Assembly (NCBI GenBank): GCA_963969365.1
Contig: OZ017748.1
Span: forward strand, 3,841,001 to 3,905,000
DNA from: Asterochloris sp. CNOR1
Taxonomy: Eukaryota; Chlorophyta; Trebouxiophyceae; Trebouxiales; Trebouxiaceae
Direction: 5' to 3'
Length of the DNA stretch: 64,000 nt
Under the pieces are notes generated by a model, which worked only from the letters and a program-made list of their open reading frames with translations, did not search any database and was not told where the DNA came from. Position 1 is the first letter of the stretch. Every line of letters begins with the position of its first letter. Shown here one piece after another: positions 60,701-64,000 of the stretch. The translations under genes were made by a program, and so were the position numbers.

Positions 60701-62915
60701 TCAGTTGCTGTCAGCATGAGGGCAGCCATCTGCGTCGTGGCTGTGTTTTGTCCTGCCTTTTGTGTGTGTTGACAGTGTTGCAGCAGGGGACAAGGCATGG
60801 CTCACTGATCTTGTGCCTGCTGCACGCCTCTCTCATGCCCAATATTCACACGCCCTGTTCAAACTCAGGCCTTGTTGTTGCAATAGCGCTGCACGAGTTT
60901 GAGTGGTAACCTCCATACATGTGAGCCCTGGAGGGGTGGGAGGGATAACGCATGTGCTTGCTACCTCCCCGCCATTGCCAGATCTTGCTGTACCCTCCAA
61001 TTGCTGCTCTGGCTGTGGAGGCAGTGTGCAATGCTGTTGCTTTGGGATATTGGGACCTGTCCTGTTGACGGCAGGCATTAATTGTGCTCAAACAGCTTCC
61101 TGCGAGTCAGCTGCAGCCCCTTCATAAGCAGGCAGTGTTTGATAAAAGCGATACATGTGTTCCCTGGTCTGTGCAGATAGCAAACTGATGAACTTGATGA
61201 ATGCTAAAGAGCTAGAGAGACGACTGGAGAGGTGAGGCACCCAACATACATTGTCTGGGGCCGCTGAGGGCCCAGGCTTGCACAACGCATGTACCTGCCT
61301 GTCAATTTGCCCACTACCTGAGGCTACTAGTGCCCTGTGCGGTCACAGAGGGGGCATGGTCCACTAAGTTCAAGTGTCAGAGAACATGGGGGGTCTATGC
61401 TGGTTTCGACCTGGCCCAGAGTTCTGGTGGCTGCATGTAGCTCCCCATGGTTGCCTGCACGATCTCTGGCTGCCATGCCCTCAGGCTTACTGCCACCTCA
61501 GCAAACATGCATTGCTGTGCTGCCGGCAGTTTGTGACATGCCGTCAAGTTGTCATCAAGAACTGTTGTGTTCACTGTCATCATTCAGTGCAGCTTCTCAG
61601 CGTGGGGCTGTGCATGCTGCAGGCAGCAAAGTCAGAAGCACCAGCAAGACACCATCGCGGCAGGTCAGTATTTGCGCGTACGTATTCTGACTTTCACAAC
61701 TGGACCAGGGCGCAGGCCCCAGGCTGCCTTCAGTGTTTCCTCACGGATAACCTGATGCAACGTGTCAACAGACCTAGCACTGCCTGCATTGCGCCTTGCG
61801 CTCATCAATACTTGTTTGTGCAGCGCATTGCCTGTCTGTAGTGGCCTAAGGGTCCATTCATATGTCTTTCCAGTTGCTCGGCTTCTGCTGAGCTGCAGCG
61901 CCCGCACGCCAAGACCTCACATGTTGCCCTGCTGCACTGGCCCTGCCTGCTCATCATCACTACTTTAGGCTGACAATGGCTGCAGCAGGATGTCCAGCAA
62001 CAGCTGGAGGGGTGATACCCCTCTTCTGTAGCCTGAGCTGCACCGGAACTAAGTCGCACTCTTGCGTGCCTGCAGTGCATCCTAGGCTGATCAACCCCAA
62101 TGTGTGCAGCACTACATGCCAAGGCCGTACCCCTGTCTGCAGTGCACCCTGGGCTGATCGATACGGACCTGGCCCGGAGCTGGATGCGCAATGGCTGCCC
62201 ACGCCCCCTGCGACGCGTGCTGCACCCCTTGTTGGACATCATGTTCCCCTTCATCCTGCTCCCACCCCGTCATGCTGCTGCCACTCTGCTCTGGGCTGCC
62301 AGCGCGCCACACCGCATGGTGAGTCTGCATGATGCTGGCAATGATGCTTGGCCATCCGATTGCAGCCATACTGCTGCCAGCAGCTCTGATTGCGCTGGTG
62401 GAAGACACAGTCAAGCCCTTTGCACCCTGCTGCTGCCCTGGCAACCTGCTGCTAATCTCCTTTGGGCTTCCAGCTCGCCACACTACAGGGTGTGTCTGCA
62501 TGTTGCTAATATGACAAAGACTGGTTTTGCTCTGTGGGCCCACTGCCTTATACAAGCATGCCTGCCCAGCCAACAGACGCCTGAGGCTGCTGATTGGGAG
62601 ACTCAACCTGTTTCATCTCTCAACAGGCTTGCACTCCTGAACCATCATGGCCATGCTGTATAGGCCAGGATGCTTGGCCATGTCCTCAACCAGCTGCTGG
62701 CAACAGATACAACTGCTGCATCTGGACACATGCCCCTGCCGCTGACTTCTCAAGCTGCGCTGCACTGCCAATTGCTGCTGAGCGGTTCTGTGCTGCAGGT
62801 GCATGGCCAGTATGTGGAGCACAGCAGGGTGGCACGGCCCAGCAGCAGAGCCCTGGACTCTGAGGTGGCAGGCCAGCTGTGGGATGTGGCTTGCAGCTTG
62901 ACAGAGACAGCATGA
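57792..62915 (+). CDS. Short-chain dehydrogenase/reductase (retinol dehydrogenase/WWOX-like)
   Basis: NAD(P)-dependent oxidoreductase of unknown substrate. Ten exons, 57792-57941, 58026-58148, 58621-58779, 58994-59044, 59696-59803, 60550-60646, 61177-61231, 61623-61663, 62143-62318 and 62799-62915, give 1077 nt and 358 aa. Seen: cofactor motif 'TGGNAGCG' at 55-62, 'ILACRSRERG' (the Arg after the second strand suggests NADP), 'LDLGSLRSV' (the Asp binding adenine), 'NAG' at 140-142, catalytic Ser in 'VLFVSSMTHRAG' (202-203), Tyr228 and Lys232 in 'AYADSK' and 'VHPGLIDTDL'. The long Ser-to-Tyr spacing is usual in the retinol dehydrogenase/WWOX group. Residues 1-50 precede the fold and may be a targeting or membrane segment. 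Intron 2 starts GC (CAG|GCAAGT). The 41-bp exon 8 is inferred from phase and splice sites. Confidence 0.92.
59450..59497 (+). repeat. Diverged copy of SDR exon 5 start
   Basis: 'gcaggttgacctcggcagcc' then 'actggctcttgctt' resembles the exon 5 edge (about 59692, 'gcaggtgaattttctgggtc' then 'actggctgctggtt'). The conceptual peptide 'VDLGSHWLLLSQ' mirrors 'VNFLGHWLLVNA'. About 240 bp upstream of the real exon. Confidence 0.7.
62069..62112 (+). repeat. Diverged copy of SDR exon 9 acceptor edge
   Basis: 'tgcagtgcatcctaggctga' then 'tcaac' at 62071-62095 against the true 'tgcagtgcaccctgggctga' then 'tcgat' at 62139-62163: 21 of 25 positions match at 68-bp spacing, with the acceptor intact. The copy would read 'VHPRLINPN' against 'VHPGLIDTD'. 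Confidence 0.85.
62447..62510 (+). repeat. Diverged copy of SDR exon 9 end and donor
   Basis: 'ctgctaatctcctttgggct' then 'tccagctcgccacactacag' and 'ggtgtgtctgcatg' mirrors exon 9's end (62280-62332: 'ctgccactctgctctgggct', 'gccagcgcgccacaccgcat', 'ggtgagtctgcatg'). Spacing is about 168 bp, in the downstream intron. Confidence 0.8.
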
Positions 62916-63014
62916 GCGTACTGAGGACCTACCAAATTGATGTTGAGAAGTAATGCAGAGCGTGAGTCACAATTATCAGCGATCGAGATTTTGCAGGTGT
63001 TCTTAGACATGAGC

Positions 63015-64000
63015 CTATCCTGCTGACTTGCAGCCCGCCCTTGCTTGACTGCCGAATCTCAGCTTCAGTGCATCAGTCTCATGCTGTAGCTGCCGGACCT
63101 TTATGCGCCAGTTGGCCTCCTCACCCCCAGATGCATGAAGCTCCTGCAGCGCCCAGTGAAGTCGAGTTTACATGATGTGTGTTTCAAGCATGCTGACAGC
63201 TCAAGACCGCTCCCTGCACTGCTAAGAGGTGCAAGAGCAGCGCACGCCAACCCAGGCTGTGCCAAATCAAAGAAATGCACCTCACGTGATATGTGATCCA
63301 AAGCATGCTGACAGCTCAAGACCGCTCCGTGTACTGCTAAGAGGTGCAACAGCAGCATATGCCAAGCTATGTACTGTCAGGCTGCATCAGAGAAGCTAAG
63401 GGGCCTTCAAGACACCATGCTTCATGCAAATGAGCAAGGCTGGCAGACGACCCTCTTTCACCTCAGCTGCTGGCTCTGCCTGATGCTGCAAGGCAGCATG
63501 TTGATGCTGGGCTGCCTGCTGTAGGCCCTGCTCAGCTGCCTGTAGTGCCTCTGCCTGCACCATCAGCGCCAGCAGGCGCGGCGACCCCGACTCCTGCATG
63601 CACAGCAGCTGAGGTGGAGGTGGGCAGCTGCCGGCCATGCACCAAGCTGAGCTTCCCTGTCGTGTAGGCAGACCTGCAGATCTTCTGCCTGCACCCTCAG
63701 AGCAGGTAAGTTTGGCTATCCGGACTCCTGCAGGCATAGCAGCTGAGGTCCAGGCAGGTGAGCTGCTGGCCGCCAAAACCTGGAGCACAGGCAAGCCTGC
63801 ACTCTGCCTGCACCATCATGGCTAGCAACTGCAACACCCCCGACGCCTCCAGGCACAGCAGCTGTCCCCAGGTGGAGGGCTGCTAGCTTACAGGGTTAAG
63901 GCCTGCACGGGGTCTGGAAGTCGCATCCGCCCAAAACAATGTACTGCAGCGCTCCAGTGAAAATCAGGCTGCCAACTGAGCATTCTGGCGAGGCTGCTGC
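63015..64000 (-). CDS. Coiled-coil protein, 3' end only (5' part outside window)
   Basis: Two C-terminal exons are clear: 63462-63593 ('ESGSPRLLALMVQAEALQAA', then Gln/Ala-rich heptads to 'EPAAE') and 63015-63143 ('ELHASGGEEANWRIKVRQLQ', 'HETDALKLRFGS', ending 'GCKSAG' and a TAG stop at 63015-63017). They join in phase 0 with GTGAAA and CTGCAG splice sites. Heptad-like Leu/Ala/Gln spacing indicates coiled coil. The family cannot be named from this tail. The gene is tail to tail with the SDR gene (99 bp between stops). Other exons upstream were not resolved. Confidence 0.6.
63168..63365. repeat. Direct repeat pair in intron of right-edge gene
   Basis: About 82-bp units at 63168-63250 and 63284-63365 share 'agcatgctgacagctcaaga' then 'ccgctcc.tg.actgctaag' and 'aggtgcaa.agcagc', at about 116-bp spacing. 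Both lie between the last two exons of the coiled-coil gene. Confidence 0.9.
63680..63865 (-). repeat. Two diverged copies of penultimate exon start (right-edge gene)
   Basis: The exon edge at 63593 ('CTGTGCATGCAG|GAGTCGGGG', peptide 'ESGSPRLLALMVQAEAL') is preceded in the upstream intron by copies with edges near 63726 ('CTGCAGGAGTCCGGATAG', with an in-frame stop) and 63847 ('CTGTGCCTGGAGGCGTCGGG', reading 'ASGVLQLLAMMVQAE'). Spacing is about 130 and 120 bp. Confidence 0.8.

Noticed and set aside
1-64000. CRISPR arrays, tRNA/rRNA genes, proviruses or LTR elements
   Set aside because: No regular repeat-spacer array, no cloverleaf or rRNA core, and no gag/pol-like coding sequence was recognised on either strand by reading; a covariance-model scan could still find a small RNA.

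Overview
This window comes from a nuclear genome that looks like a green alga (Chlorophyta). Genes are split into many short exons (mostly 60-250 bp) with GT-AG introns rich in CA/TG, and a few introns appear to start with GC. TGTAA, the green-algal poly(A) signal, follows several stop codons. The gene set is that of a plant-lineage eukaryote. I could not place the class; nothing prokaryotic, viral or organellar was seen.

Layout, left to right. 1-2529 (-): 5' part of a MutS2-family gene, running off the left edge. 2921-3798 (-): small basic protein of unknown function. 4570-14397 (-): complete 16-exon XPD/ERCC2 helicase, 768 aa. 15487-17423 (+): decayed F-box/LRR-like copy. 18112-21308 (-): organelle-targeted adenylate kinase, 5 exons, 291 aa. 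21798-28333 (+): NAD-dependent formate dehydrogenase, 13 exons, 348 aa, head to head with the kinase. 28999-30618 (+): organellar ribosome recycling factor, 7 exons, 257 aa. 30725-51827 (-): a 42-exon TPR/NUA nuclear-basket nucleoporin of about 2,430 aa, convergent with the recycling factor. 52678-54155 (+): uncertain gene. 54282-56171 (-): better preserved F-box/LRR copy, an inverted duplicate of the one at 15.5 kb. 57792-62915 (+): 10-exon short-chain dehydrogenase, 358 aa. 63015-64000 (-): 3' end of a coiled-coil gene running off the right edge.

Exon coordinates were checked by hand: for XPD, adenylate kinase, FDH, RRF, SDR and the TPR chain, exon lengths and intron phases add up to one open frame. 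The genes do not form a pathway. They cover DNA repair and transcription (MutS2, XPD), nuclear pore structure (TPR), organellar energy and translation (adenylate kinase, RRF) and one-carbon or redox metabolism (FDH, SDR).

The most unusual feature is that introns of at least seven genes carry diverged tandem copies of the adjacent exon edge, including the splice junction, at spacings of about 70-230 bp. Other items of note are a 58-bp-arm near-perfect hairpin in a TPR intron, candidate GC-AG introns, a candidate 15-nt microexon, and the inverted F-box/LRR pair about 37 kb apart.
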